Source: Archegozetes longisetosus
Taxonomy: Eukaryota; Arthropoda; Arachnida; Sarcoptiformes; Trhypochthoniidae
Assembly: GCA_018873245.2 (NCBI GenBank)
Contig: JAEMBT020000006.1
Location: forward strand, 6,717,855-6,781,854
DNA: 64,000 bases
Direction: 5' to 3'
Positions 18,042 to 30,456 of the stretch are shown here, one piece after another. The position numbers and the translations under genes were made by a program. The stretch's first letter is position 1, and every line of letters starts with the position of its first letter. The notes beneath the pieces were generated by a model, which had not been told where the DNA came from, ran no database searches, and was given only the letters and a program-made list of their open reading frames with translations.

Positions 18042-19066
18042 ATGGGTTCATCTAATGGAGTCACAAGAGGCCAATTAAGACCACATTTTTCAGGTCGAAG
18101 TCCACCCTTTCTAGTGGCTGCTCTTTGTGTTGGTTTAGGAATACTAGGAGTCAGCTATTGGAGTCTTTCTACTCAATATAACGATTTGGAGGAACAGCTC
18201 AAGAAAGCCATTCAAAGAAAGGAGTCACTCGAAACTGATGAGACTTTTATTAAAAATCAGTTGCACTCAAGAGAAGACGAGTTCAGCAGAGCGAAGGTCG
18301 ACCTTCAGAAGAAAGAACAAGAAGCTATTAGTTTAAATGATAAGTTGAAGTCTAAAATTGATGAAATCAATGCTATTAACTCCAAGTTCGATTCTATCAA
18401 AGAATCAGATGTATGACTTGTTTTAACTGTAATATATATTTATGCCTAAATTATGCTAATTGATCATAAATTTAATTATAGGCCAAATGTAATGAAGAAT
18501 TGAGTAAGAAAGAGAACGAAATCGGAGACGTTAAGACTAAACTTAAAGAAATTGAAGAACAAAGAGACAAATTAACAAAATTGAAAGACGATCAAAATAG
18601 AGAGTTAAATGATGTTAAACTTGAAAATGAACAGTTAAAAACACAACTGAAAGAGCTTAGAGCCAAATTGGGTAGTAATAATAACAGTAATTCGGTATCA
18701 TCTCCAGCCTCCAACGTAAATGTAGTCCAAGCGCCGAATGTCGATAATAATGTCTTACCTGGTGATAAATTAGACAATAATGTATTGAAAAAACCGAGTT
18801 CAGACGATAAGAAACCTGAAGCTGAGGCTCCCGCTAATGGTTCGATTGGTGAAAATGGAGAAAATCCACTTTCCGCTAAACAACAAGAACAAGTTATCGC
18901 AGAACCGCTTAAAAGTGCTCAACAAGTTCCATCAATGCCTGGTTTGGGAGAAGAAGATAAAAAAGAGGATTCAATAGTAGCCGTGGGTGGAGGAGTCTCC
19001 GCCAACGAAATTGGAGATGAAATGAAAGATGCTAATAAAGAAGAGGACGAATCAAATAGACAATAA
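18042..19066 (+). CDS. GOLM1/GOLM2 (CASC4)-family Golgi membrane protein
   Basis: Type II Golgi membrane proteins of the GOLM1 (GP73)/GOLM2 family act in trafficking between Golgi and endosomes. Two exons, 18042-18410 and 18482-19066 (71-bp intron, phase 0), encode 317 residues. The order is a short cytosolic tail, one signal-anchor SPPFLVAALCVGLGILGVSY (about 25-44), the family motif YWSLSTQYNDLEEQL just after it, then a long lumenal coiled coil (about 50-205). A disordered Asn/Pro/Glu-rich tail ends in acidic EEDESNRQ. The human paralogues share the SPP-x(n)-YW anchor and the acidic C-terminus. The ATG at 18042 is preferred over an upstream non-ATG extension in the same frame. I cannot tell whether it is closer to GOLM1 or GOLM2; arthropods may have a single pre-duplication gene. 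Tail-to-tail with PTPN9. Confidence 0.8.
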
Positions 19067-19291
19067 GACAACACATATAGATGAGTACCAATTTCAACAG
19101 TACCCTCAGTTTCGCATTTTATTTAAATACTTTTTATAATTTAAGTTAGGATTTCAAGCTTTTGATTATTAATATTTAAAATTGTTAAGCCGTTTAAGTA
19201 TAATATTTAAGGTTATAAATTACAACAGATGTTATTACTTCTATCAGGTTTTATACTGTACTGTACACTATAATATACAATATACGGTTTA

Positions 19292-19297
19292 AATAAA
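19292..19297 (+). terminator. Putative polyadenylation signal of the GOLM gene
   Basis: AATAAA 226 bp after the GOLM stop, inside the 379-bp gap (19067-19445) that separates it from the oppositely transcribed PTPN9 stop. Apart from 3' UTR sequence, I see nothing else in that gap. Confidence 0.35.
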
Positions 19298-19445
19298 AAA
19301 GAGATCTTACAGTAATTAACAAAATTGTAAGTCAAATATGATATACAGTTCAAAGTTATAACTAAATTTAATTACAAACAGATGTAAATGGGCTCAAGAC
19401 TCAGTTTAAGGGTTATCATAAATATTAATTAGTTATAAAGATGAA

Positions 19446-22400
19446 TTATTCTTCAAGTTCTGATTCACTTTCTTCAAATCCGGACAAGTCTACGTCCTGT
19501 AATAATCCTCTACAAAGCGCGTACTCTAGCAAAGCCAGATAACAAAACACGTACTGGTCTGGCATTTGTATGCTATACGCACGTTGAGATCGAATTTTCT
19601 CCACGGTTCTTCTAATATCTATTCTTCCTGTTGTCTCCAAACGTTGTATACTTATATCCAATGTTATGAAAGTCCCTGTGAATTAAGTAAAATTGATAAT
19701 CTTTCGAACATGTGCGAAACAAGTATTACATGCTTGAAAGCCTTCCCTAAATTACTAGCTAGTCATCATTTCCGATCATTTCAATGACTATTTGTGAGAC
19801 AAGTCCATATTTATAGATTTTTATGTAATCAATAACAACAGCTAATGCTCAAAGAAAGGTCATACCAGAACCTAACTTTGAAATTGATTTGCATTAGATG
19901 CTAAAATATCAAGCCATATAAGCTTCTTTCATGAAGATCTTACGTATTTTTTAACTGAATAATAAAATTATCTATAACCTATAAAGCTCGTTCAATCTGT
20001 ACGTTTGAAGTTCAAAGTAAAGTGTCGTAAAGGACCATTTTTATCAGCTGTACTAATTATTAGGATTTTATTTATCAAAAATAAGTAATCAAACAATAAA
20101 ACGTACCTGTTCTACCGATACCAGCACTACAATGAACTGTTGAACAATGAGATAAAAATTGAGTTGAGAATATAAGTTTAATGTATATTGGGATAATAAA
20201 TACCTATTATAGGTGGTCCTAACGGGTGGCCCTTCCATAGAGAGTCCATAGATTTGACACCATGAGATTGATATTCTCTAATTTTATTGCGAAAGTCCAA
20301 CATTGCAATAGCAGAATGCGGAACACCTAACAAAAAGCTCATTAGAATTCTATGCTTAACTCTACAGAATTAGGCGTACATACCATAGTCAGGCCAACTC
20401 GTAAATTGCATGTGAGTTATTTCTCTTGTGATTCCAGTCTAAATAATAAATTTTCATAATCAACTCATTCAATTCAAACTGAATTTTCAGTAAATATGCT
20501 TTTGATTTGTGTTGCTTCAGATCAGTATCTCGAAAATTGATGAAACATTTTTAAACATAAACACCACTAATTAGATAAGCCATAACCACATACAGTATAA
20601 TTAATGTGATATATGACTATTCTTATCAACTGAAAATTTCATTCAATTCCTAATACTTATCTTTCGATATTAAGTTTATTATTTCTATTGTGAGAATAGG
20701 ATTGTGTTTGAGGTAATTGAGGCTACGCTCGAACTAGTAAGCAAAAATAATTTGAAACCTCGCAAATAAGAATAAACTGAGCTCTAAAAACTAAAAGTAA
20801 ATTAATAAGATAGTTTTAGAGTTGGAAAGGTTTCTCACGTTTAAAGCTGTATCATTTGATAGATGAGTGCAACGCACCCATTATCAAATAAAAGAATTCT
20901 CACATTTTAAATTATGCATTAAAGTAATAATTAAATGTAAAAACACTATCAACAAATCTTAAAAAACTGAGCACAATCTCATGTGTTTCATTGTTTTAAG
21001 CTTATTATTAAATGGTTACAGACTAAGTCATTTTAAATGACTGATAAAGTCTTTCTGAACTCTATGGACATATTTCGGAAAATCTGTTTTGCTTCCTGAA
21101 GCTTTCCCACTTTTACACTCAGAATAACGATAAAATTTTCTGAATCAACAAATATTTCTAAAAATTAATTACAGCTGATTTACTGAAAAAAGACTCACTT
21201 TAGAATCGCTCAGAACCAGAGATGTGATGATCCAATCTTTGTGCTGATCAACACCATTGTTGAAAACTTGAAACTGTCCGTAATCACATTTGGTTTCCTC
21301 GTCCAGTGGCCAATATTGCCCACACTTTACACGACATCTTTCAATAGTTCTTGTAGTCATAACAATAACAAAACAATTATTTTCCCAAACGCATCGCCAA
21401 AAGTCATTGAAAGTCTTTGGCAGAGGGCCTAAAGAGAAAAAAATAAATCGACTGTAAAAACTTGAAGAAATTCTAAATTCTCATACCTTGTGTTGAAATG
21501 AATGCATTCTTTTGTTTATATCCGTCCACATAATTGGCATTAATATAATCGGAATTCGGGTCGTCATCAATGATCGACAGTTTGACTCGACTGTGATCAT
21601 AGCAAAGAACATCTGTATATCTGTTCTTACTTTGATTAGCTCTAAGTCGAGACGTTTCGAAAGTACCGTCCGGTCCGTGGGATTTGATTTCATTATATTC
21701 GTCATACAATCCTTTCCTCCCATTATCTTTTAAATGTTGAATGAATTCTTCGAGAGTAATACCTTGACTGTCGTCCTCATCAAAAGAGTAGGAATCGGTG
21801 AAATATGAGTTTCTTGGGTCTCCACTCTCTGATATTTTCAGACTATTGTACTTGTCTTTATCTGAAGAAATATCTGGTGATGGAACAGATATTATATCAG
21901 GTTTAATTTTGTGAGCTTTTAATGACGTACTGGTAGAGTCTGAAGAACTAATTAAACTAATTGAGCCGTTTGTTTCTATACCATTATTAGCTAATTGTAT
22001 ACACTTTTCACTGTTAGTCGAAGAGGGTTCATCTTCATCACTAAGTCCATTGTTGGCCTGTTGTCCACTAATAGTTGAATTTTTACACAATATTGCACTG
22101 TCTTGCTGTGCACTGGTAGAAGTAAGTGAGAATGACTTGGAAGAAGTGAGATTACATAATTCATTGATATCACTGCTTTGAGATTTCAAGCAATGTGCCA
22201 GCCATGCCTTATGATTCACATCCAATTGTCCTCCGAGTTCACGCGGTAATGCGTTCATAGGAATATGTGCCGGCAACTGAGAAACGTTGACCATAAAGAC
22301 TCGATCGCGTAGTTTTTCTCTAACAAACAGTCTTAATATTTTGAAGGGAGCCTTAAACCAAAGTGGAGCAGTTACTATTAACACCTTTTTTAAGCGCGCC

Positions 22401-24130
22401 GGATATGCACCTTTCAGTAGTGCCAAAATCTTTTGGCTCAGTTCATAGTCAAAATTGGCGTATTTAGAGCCTGTCATATTATAAATAAATACGATTCCAG
22501 ATCTTTGAGTTTCTATATCTTCTAACGCCACGTCCATTTGATAGACTACTCCCTGTAAGGTGGTTTGATGTGTTGTTTCGCTCGGAAAATGTTTACTCGC
22601 AGAAAACATGGCAATTGCCGCACCGATGCTGTCGTGAACGGGCTGTTCAAATGGAAACTTTTTCAATTTGTTTGTTTGCAAAACATTTTCTAAACTTTGA
22701 TACTTAATCTTTCATCTGATCTAATCGAATGCAACTGAAACTCACCAAAACAGTAAACTTTCCGGTCTCTAGTTCGGTCTTTAGTGGGTCTTTCGTTGGG
22801 TCGAATTTGGCTAAACCTTCTCTATATCGTGTGATTTCGTGCGCTTCATATAACGCTAGAGACCGGTGGACATCAAATTTTCGTGCCATTAAAAACTTGA
22901 GTGCAGTTCTAGTTGACATCTGACTTGTATTGTGTTGAACTCGTATATCATTAACGATCTTAAGGAATTCATTGAGAGCCTGTAAAATAGTTAAATACAA
23001 TAAAAGTCAAGTTATCTCAAAGCAAAAAATCAGTTGAGAGAAAAGTTAAAGTCGATACAGATTTGAGATATGAAGAAAGTATAATACAATAAAGTAACAA
23101 AAAACTGATTTAAATGATAGTTATTAGTGTTTAGCAAAGTATAGAAGAGTTGATGGTATTTAAAAATAATTATTTCTATGACAGCATAGCAACCTATTTA
23201 CAATTTTCAATATATTAAACATACAATTATTGCTAATATGATTCGCATACAAAAGAGTTGCATTCTTTTCAAGGCTATTAATAATTGATTCACTAAATAT
23301 TTTATTATTTGACAAACTTTCTCACTTGAATGCGATATTTTCCATAAATAAAACTAATATTAATTTAGTATTTCTATTTTACTAACTTTCCTAATCAAAC
23401 TATGATTGAAAATTTGCTTTGAAAATAAATCTTTCAAATCCCGTTCAAACAACTAAATTGAAAATAAATCAACATTTTTCAGAAGGCATTGGAACAAGAT
23501 ATTCAATTTTATCCTAAAGTTGGACCGATTTTTTCAATCTTATTCAAATTGAATCAAATCTAGGATGTGGTAAACTGAGCTTATTTCAAGTGATTTCGGA
23601 TTGTCATTACTTACTTGCTTCCTGTTTTTTTGTTCAGATTCAAGAATAAATGACAATATTTTTTGATAATTAGTAGAAACTAATATTCACGTTGTTAACT
23701 GATATTTTAGGCAATTATAATTAATGACAATCTCTCAGATATCCACAATTTAAGGGCTCATCTAAATCGTTGCTCACTTTTATTTTAACGAGTCTGATTC
23801 AATAAGCCAATTTGAAACTATCTTAGCTTTAAATAAGATCATAGCTCTTATTCTTATCAAACTTATAACAAACATAAATATGTTTTCACTGTTATTTTCA
23901 TAAATCAATATTGAATGGCATTTGACATAAAACCCGACTCAAACCGACTTCTCGTTAACGAAATCAGTTCAATCGAAAAACATCAATAAATTTCATCAAT
24001 TATGGCGTTTAGAAGTATGAAAACAAGTTTATTGATTAGCGACAAAAATAATTAAATTAAAAATAAAAAATCAATAATCGATTGAGTGGTTGATTACCTG
24101 TTCCTCAGAGTTCGATAGTTTTATATCCAT
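19446..24130 (-). CDS. PTPN9: PTPN9 / MEG2, Sec14-domain protein tyrosine phosphatase
   Basis: MEG2 is a cytosolic tyrosine phosphatase whose CRAL-TRIO/Sec14 domain binds phosphoinositides on secretory vesicles; its substrates include NSF. Eight exons: 24130-24098, 22979-22746, 22642-21487, 21428-21199, 20438-20384, 20326-20204, 20136-20107 and 19675-19446. They sum to 696 residues (human 593). Sec14 evidence: TALKFLMARKFDVHRSLALY, KDPLKTELETGKFTVL, GIVFIYNMTGSKYANF and GAYPARLKKVLIVTAPLWF (about 25-230). A Ser/Thr/Asp-rich linker of about 140 residues, longer than in human, follows. PTP evidence: KNRY (about 428), INANYVDGYKQKNAF, QYWPLDEET, the WPD loop with Asp568, the P-loop HCSAGIGRTG with Cys613 and Arg619, and RSQRAYSIQMPDQYVFCY. 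All catalytic residues are present. The exon 3 acceptor (GAACAG|CCC) was picked because it gives the exact family spacing; an in-frame alternative lies 15 bp upstream. Confidence 0.94.
19676..20106 (-). other. PTPN9 intron 7
   Basis: A 431-bp AT-rich intron between the exon for the P-loop and the last exon. It contains small open frames on both strands that look like chance. Nothing recognisable. Confidence 0.55.
20439..21198 (-). other. PTPN9 intron 4, containing a 36-nt hairpin
   Basis: A 760-bp intron between the exon ending LVLSDSK and the exon with the WPD loop. It contains the compact inverted repeat described separately at 20854-20889. Nothing else recognised. Confidence 0.55.
20854..20889. 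repeat. Short hairpin (inverted repeat) in a PTPN9 intron
   Basis: The arms ATTTGATA and TATCAAAT pair perfectly. After a one-base bulge and one mismatch, ATG/CAT and GTGC/GCAC also pair, leaving a three-base loop: about 15 base pairs in 36 nt. Too short for a normal pre-miRNA. It could be a relic of a small inverted-repeat element or chance. Confidence 0.5.
22980..24097 (-). other. PTPN9 intron 1
   Basis: A 1.1-kb intron separating an 11-codon first exon (MDIKLSNSEEQ) from the Sec14 domain. Donor CAG|GTAATC and acceptor TTTTACAG are good. The sequence is AT-rich with no recognisable gene; first-intron regulatory sequence is possible but not shown. Confidence 0.6.
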
Positions 24131-24184
24131 TATATTTCGACAGTTGTATTAAATATTGATATGATTTTGGCCAAATCCACAACA

Positions 24185-24207
24185 ATTATTATTATTATTA
24201 TTATTAT
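24185..24207 (+). repeat. (ATT)7 microsatellite
   Basis: Seven uninterrupted ATT units just upstream of the PTPN9 start codon, in its presumed 5' flank or UTR. Confidence 0.8.
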
Positions 24208-24511
24208 CTAAATCGATCACTAAATTCAATACCAATTAATTAATAAGTGATAAAAACAGTTAATCCAAAAGAACAAATTGAATGAAGACATAAATACATA
24301 AATAGATCAAAAAGTATTAATTTAAATGATATGAAGATTTGACACCAGTAGTAATAAGAGTATGAAGAATGAGAATAATTAAAAATATGAATAGTTATTG
24401 GAATTTGTTAATCAATTATTAATAAATGAGATGAGATGTTTGTGTAACTATTGAAATGGGCGACAAATCCTATCATAATATTGTATTCAATCCTCAATTT
24501 CCGGCCCTTTA

Positions 24512-24769
24512 GTGACTGAGTGTATGATAGACAGACCAATAGTACTACTATTAAGAATGAATGAAACTACACTAAAATGTCTTATAACTTGTAAGCGTAA
24601 GTCTCTATATATTCGCTACATTATTGCTGTTCATGTCAAGAGTCTTACGTTAGGGCCCATAGACTGTCCAATAGTGCTTAAACTAATAGATTACACTTAA
24701 AACGTCACCAAAAGTGTATATGAAAAAGCAAAAGATAGGGTCATTCTCGTATAGAGCGACTCAATACTG
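24512..24769. mobile_element. Candidate MITE-like relic flanked by TA
   Basis: The right end read on the - strand is CAGTATTGAGTCGCTCTATA, next to TA. The left end, also next to TA, begins GTGACTGAGTGTATGATAGA. The two ends share TGAGT and a TATA/GATAGAC-like follow-on, so they could be decayed terminal inverted repeats of a 258-bp TA-targeting element. The interior is richer in G+C than its surroundings and carries no transposase. Weak evidence. Confidence 0.25.
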
Positions 24770-25321
24770 TATTTTGATTCATTCAACACATATATTACGT
24801 AAAGAAGTTTTCTAAAAATTTCACGTAAACAAAATCCTTCCCTCTTGAAAGCGCTAATTGTTTGTGATGTTATAGCTTTTAGTTATGTGCCAGATCTATT
24901 GGTGTTATTGTTTCACCTAATCATTAAGCAACCAATAGGTTGTGCAAGCTTCACAAACTTTTCAATACCTCTACATCCATTGATTGAAAACTTGAAAACA
25001 AAATTATAGCCAATTGTGCAGACCTTCACATAAGTTGTTATACGATTTTGTGGTTTTATCTCTATCTGTGATCAAATAGAAAGTAGTTTTCGGTATAAAC
25101 ACATTTAAATTGACAACTTGTTACATAAGATTAAACAGACACATATTGACTATGATTGAACAGCACAAAAGTGATAGCAAGCATAGATTCTACTAACCAT
25201 TAATCCATTATAGCTTTGAATGACCCAAACTCACAGATTCACTCATAATTATTGTGAAATACACATTTTGAGGTTGCTTTCAATAAAACTAAACAATTTT
25301 CAGTTGATTGATTCATTAAAT

Positions 25322-25348
25322 TATTTGATTGAGTCATTCAATCAAATA
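25322..25348. repeat. Perfect 11-bp hairpin with extra direct copy
   Basis: TATTTGATTGA and TCAATCAAATA are perfect reverse complements separated by five bases. A further direct copy, TTATTTGATTGA, follows at 25351-25362. Could be a binding site array or simple AT-rich duplication. Confidence 0.6.
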
Positions 25349-26682
25349 GTTTATTTGATTGATACTTCTTCAGATTATTCAAACCATTCAACTGATAGGA
25401 CTTAACTTGAGATGAAAGTTTTATCAAAAAGATTAAATATTTCGAAACTACAGGCCAATTCAATTAAAGTTATTTCGACATAAAGTTCTTAATGATTTTG
25501 AGTTACTTCAATCATTAGATAGTATTAAAGGCTTTGTTGTTTGACTGTTGGAAAGTTGCTAGAAATTGTCCGGAGAAACTTTCTGCAAATTTCTTTTTGC
25601 AACACTACTTATGAGCAAATAAATAGGTGTGAGAGTTACACAAAACTAATTTATGTGCTCCAAAACTTTTAATTTGATTTGAGTGATTCATTTTAAAACT
25701 ACAGCTCAATAACTTATGTCAATACAAATTAGCAAATACTCAAAAACACTTAGTGTTGTAAAAATAAAATTGTTGGAAACTATCCAGCACTACAAATACT
25801 CTTTTTGTACCGATGATTTTTGCCAAAAATTATTGATCTGAAAACTAGTGCTCAAAACTTTAAAGTTATTTTCATTGTATCAGATATGTTTAGCTTAATT
25901 AGACTTATCGGAAAGGTCTAAAGAGAGAGTAATAATTACTAAGAAAAACCTGAATACAGCACTTGAGAACAAAGAAACAATTGATGTGAGTCTAAATAAG
26001 GAAATTTTTATTATTATTATTATAATGAATTCTATTCTCAATAAATGACTCACTAAGTTTGAGTGATTAGCTCAAAACAAATACATGCACAAAAGTGCAT
26101 AATAACTTTATTTCAACTTAATATCAAAGTTGATCGCAATTTCTGACCCGCAGTTTTCGCATAGACTACGAGTCACTACTAAACAAAGAAAGTTATTGTG
26201 ATTCACTTCAAAAATTAAAGTTAAGTCAAGTTTGATGTGAGAATTGTTTTTAATGAGAAGTTTTTATGACGAATGCTTTTCAACTGCTTATAACCAGAAC
26301 TGAGATAATGAACAAATAGAGTTACGCAAATATTGACCACCAGATGGAAAGAGGTAGAAAAATAAGGAATGAGATATTATTTTTTGCTACTAAGGCTGTT
26401 CTGACAGCGATCTATTGGAATAGAGGACAAAACTATTGAACATTACTGTACTAAAGACTGCGTTATGCTTTAAGTCAAGTCTAAACATAACAACAATAAT
26501 AGACTGAGTATTATTTATATGAATCAATTGTAGGATATTTTAACAATAGAAACATTCAATCAATGATCAAGTTGATTTGATTGAAATGAGAATAATTTAT
26601 GTTATTTAAATTTTAATTTAATTTAATTGAAAGGTAGTGCAAAAGAAGAAATTAAATAAATAGATAGATAAAAGTCGATGTA

Positions 26683-28360
26683 ATGGCGGGTCAGCCGACA
26701 AATAGTGCGTTGAGAGCACTCGCTCTCGAATTTAAAAGGTTTATATTAATTATTATTGAATTTTAATTAAATTCTCTAATTATTCATCCTTTGTTTACTA
26801 AATGGTCGATGAATTTTCTAATGAATTAGTTGAAACTGTTATAAGAGATATAGTCTTTGTTCTGGTGTTATTGATTTTCAAACAATGGATTTGATATCCA
26901 GTTTTATTTTAGTCACTAATTAATGCGTTAATTGTGTTATAGTTTACAAGAAGAACCGGTGGAAGGATTTCGGGTCAAGTTAGTAAATGAAGACAATCTG
27001 TTTGAATGGGAAGTGGCTATATTCGGGCCTCCAGATACCCTCTATGAAGGCGGATATTTTAAGGTTTATTAACACATTCTTATCTACTTGTGTATTTTAG
27101 TGTCCCAATACATTGTTTTAATATTCAACAAAACCATAAATTGTTGGTTACTTTGTAAATTAAAACAATATATTGTCGATTAACGCTTAGGTCATATATA
27201 GTATTGTAATCTAAAACCCAAAATGCATTTCATTGCCATTTAAAAGAGAGCAAATGCCTGGACAGTGACCTTGTCTTAAAAGCAGCTGATTTGAGCTCGT
27301 CTTTAAGTTGAGTGCGCAACAAAAAGCAATTAGATTTGTCTTTTCTTATTGTCGTATTCGTCAAAAGGAGTTATTTGAAGCAAAGAAACAAATATAGATT
27401 AAAAACTCGTGATAGGCTTTACAATTATAATTGACCCAAAAAGTGAATGAATAAGTGGGTCATAATTGTTACTACTCTGGCAGTAAAGTTATGTGAAATA
27501 AGTGTAGCACTGAATCAGGGAAAACTTAGACTGCACTAATTAAAGGAATGAGCCTTCGTATAGCAATAGTTATTGTTGAACACTTTTTGCTGCTCTAACC
27601 ATGTTTTGTGTTGATTTTAGGCAAGAGTAACTTTTCCATCAGAATATCCTTACAATCCACCAGCGCTTAAGTTCCTGACCAAAGTATGGCACCCTAATGT
27701 CTATGAAGTAAGTACTTGATGATAAATAATCATATCTTTAAATTTATCACTCCGACAATTCTATTTTTGATAGAATGGCGATTTATGCATTTCAATACTT
27801 CACCCGCCTATTGATGACCCACAGAGTGGTGAACTTCCGTGTGAGCGTTGGAACCCAACTCAAAATGTCAGGTATCTAACAATATGGAATTGTTGCTTCT
27901 CGAGTCAATTCTAATCGAGATAAAAATTGAATCGTAGGACAATTCTATTAAGCGTGATCTCACTGCTCAACGAGCCAAACACTTTCTCTCCTGCAAATGT
28001 TGACGCGTCTGTTATGTACAGGCGATGGAAAGAATCAAAAGGAAAGGACAAAGAATATGAAAATATCATTAGGTTTGTTATTTAGCAAATCGATGACAAC
28101 AACTGGAAATAATTTTGAATTTGTTCACAAATAGAAAACAAGTGACAGCAAGTAGATTGGAGGCAGAGAAGGACAATGTAGTGGTTCCGACAACTTTAGA
28201 AGAATATTGTATAAAACATCGGAATAAACCAAGTGAAATGGAAGCGGATATGACTGATTTTTACGACGACGACTACGGGGATGATATGGACGATGAATTA
28301 GAAGATGAAGATTATAAAGAATCAGATAATGATAATGATAGTGGAAATGGGGAGTCGTGA
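26683..28360 (+). CDS. UBE2R2: UBE2R/CDC34-type ubiquitin-conjugating enzyme E2
   Basis: CDC34-class E2 that builds Lys48-linked ubiquitin chains with SCF and other cullin-RING ligases. Six exons: 26683-26738, 26943-27063, 27621-27707, 27774-27871, 27938-28072 and 28135-28360, encoding 240 residues (human UBE2R2 238). Motifs: [51 protein letters not shown] with catalytic Cys93 at the same number as in human, the class-specific acidic loop [20 protein letters not shown], and [20 protein letters not shown]. The C-terminal tail holds [16 protein letters not shown] and a long run of Asp/Glu, as in the family, which binds the basic canyon of cullins. Introns 1 and 2 both begin GTTTAT, an uncommon but workable donor. 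Head-to-head with PTPN9, tail-to-tail with GALT. Confidence 0.95.
27064..27620 (+). other. UBE2R intron 2
   Basis: A 557-bp intron with a GTTTAT donor and a TTGATTTTAG acceptor, interrupting the UBC fold after GGYFK. No internal gene seen. Confidence 0.6.
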
Positions 28361-29071
28361 TTGTGTTTAGAGTATGCACTTTAATTCAATTATTACAATT
28401 AAGCTTCTATTCAATCATTTTTATTATTCACTCACCAAACAAACATTTGTGTATTATACTAATATTTTAGATATTACTGTAAAGTATAATATTTGGGTGA
28501 ATGGAATCTAAACCGGTATCTGTTCGTTCGATCCCATTATTCTCAGTTCGCTATTACTCTTTTTATCATCAATTTGTAGAAGAATATGAACAATATGTGA
28601 TAAAAGTATACATAACTTCATTAACACTATATTAAGTAAAAACCAATTGTTTGATATTTTTCTCGTATCTATCGATTGCAACTGAGGTTAAGAGAGCGAT
28701 ACCATAATCTACTAATTAGATAACTATTATGCTTATGCTTTCCATTTCTTATTTACTTGTAATGTTTTAAGTGTTTCAGTGAATATTTTTCAGCAAATAA
28801 ATCCAACATTTTGATGATTTCGACTGATTTTGCAGTTATTGTACAGCTAATCAATAGTTGTGCTCCAATTGGATTAATGATTATAGCATTTAGGAGTGTA
28901 TAAGAAAACAATTTATTTGATTTAAGTTTTCATTTATTAGTCTTGGCATTAGATTATTAGTATTTTATCCCTGAATTGACAATAAAACTAACTCTGTAAT
29001 GTAATTAACCGAAGGAATCATTATCATTAAAGTATTGTAAATAATTTTTGCAAAACAATTGTATCGTTGAT
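28361..29071. other. Intergenic, tail-to-tail UBE2R / GALT
   Basis: 711 bp of AT-rich 3' flanking sequence for two convergent genes. AATAAA occurs on + at 28980-28985, and TTTATT (AATAAA on -) at about 28,932. If both are used, the two 3' UTRs overlap. No other feature. Confidence 0.45.

Positions 29072-30456
<1,385 letters not shown>

Larger units (their letters stand above)
24131..26682. other. Intergenic, head-to-head PTPN9 / UBE2R
   Basis: 2.55 kb between two divergent starts. It contains an (ATT)7 run, a possible small DNA-transposon relic (24512-24769), a perfect hairpin (25322-25348) and otherwise unstructured AT-rich DNA. The promoters of both genes should lie near its two ends. The small open frames at 24,512 and 25,220 have no recognisable homology. 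Confidence 0.55.
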
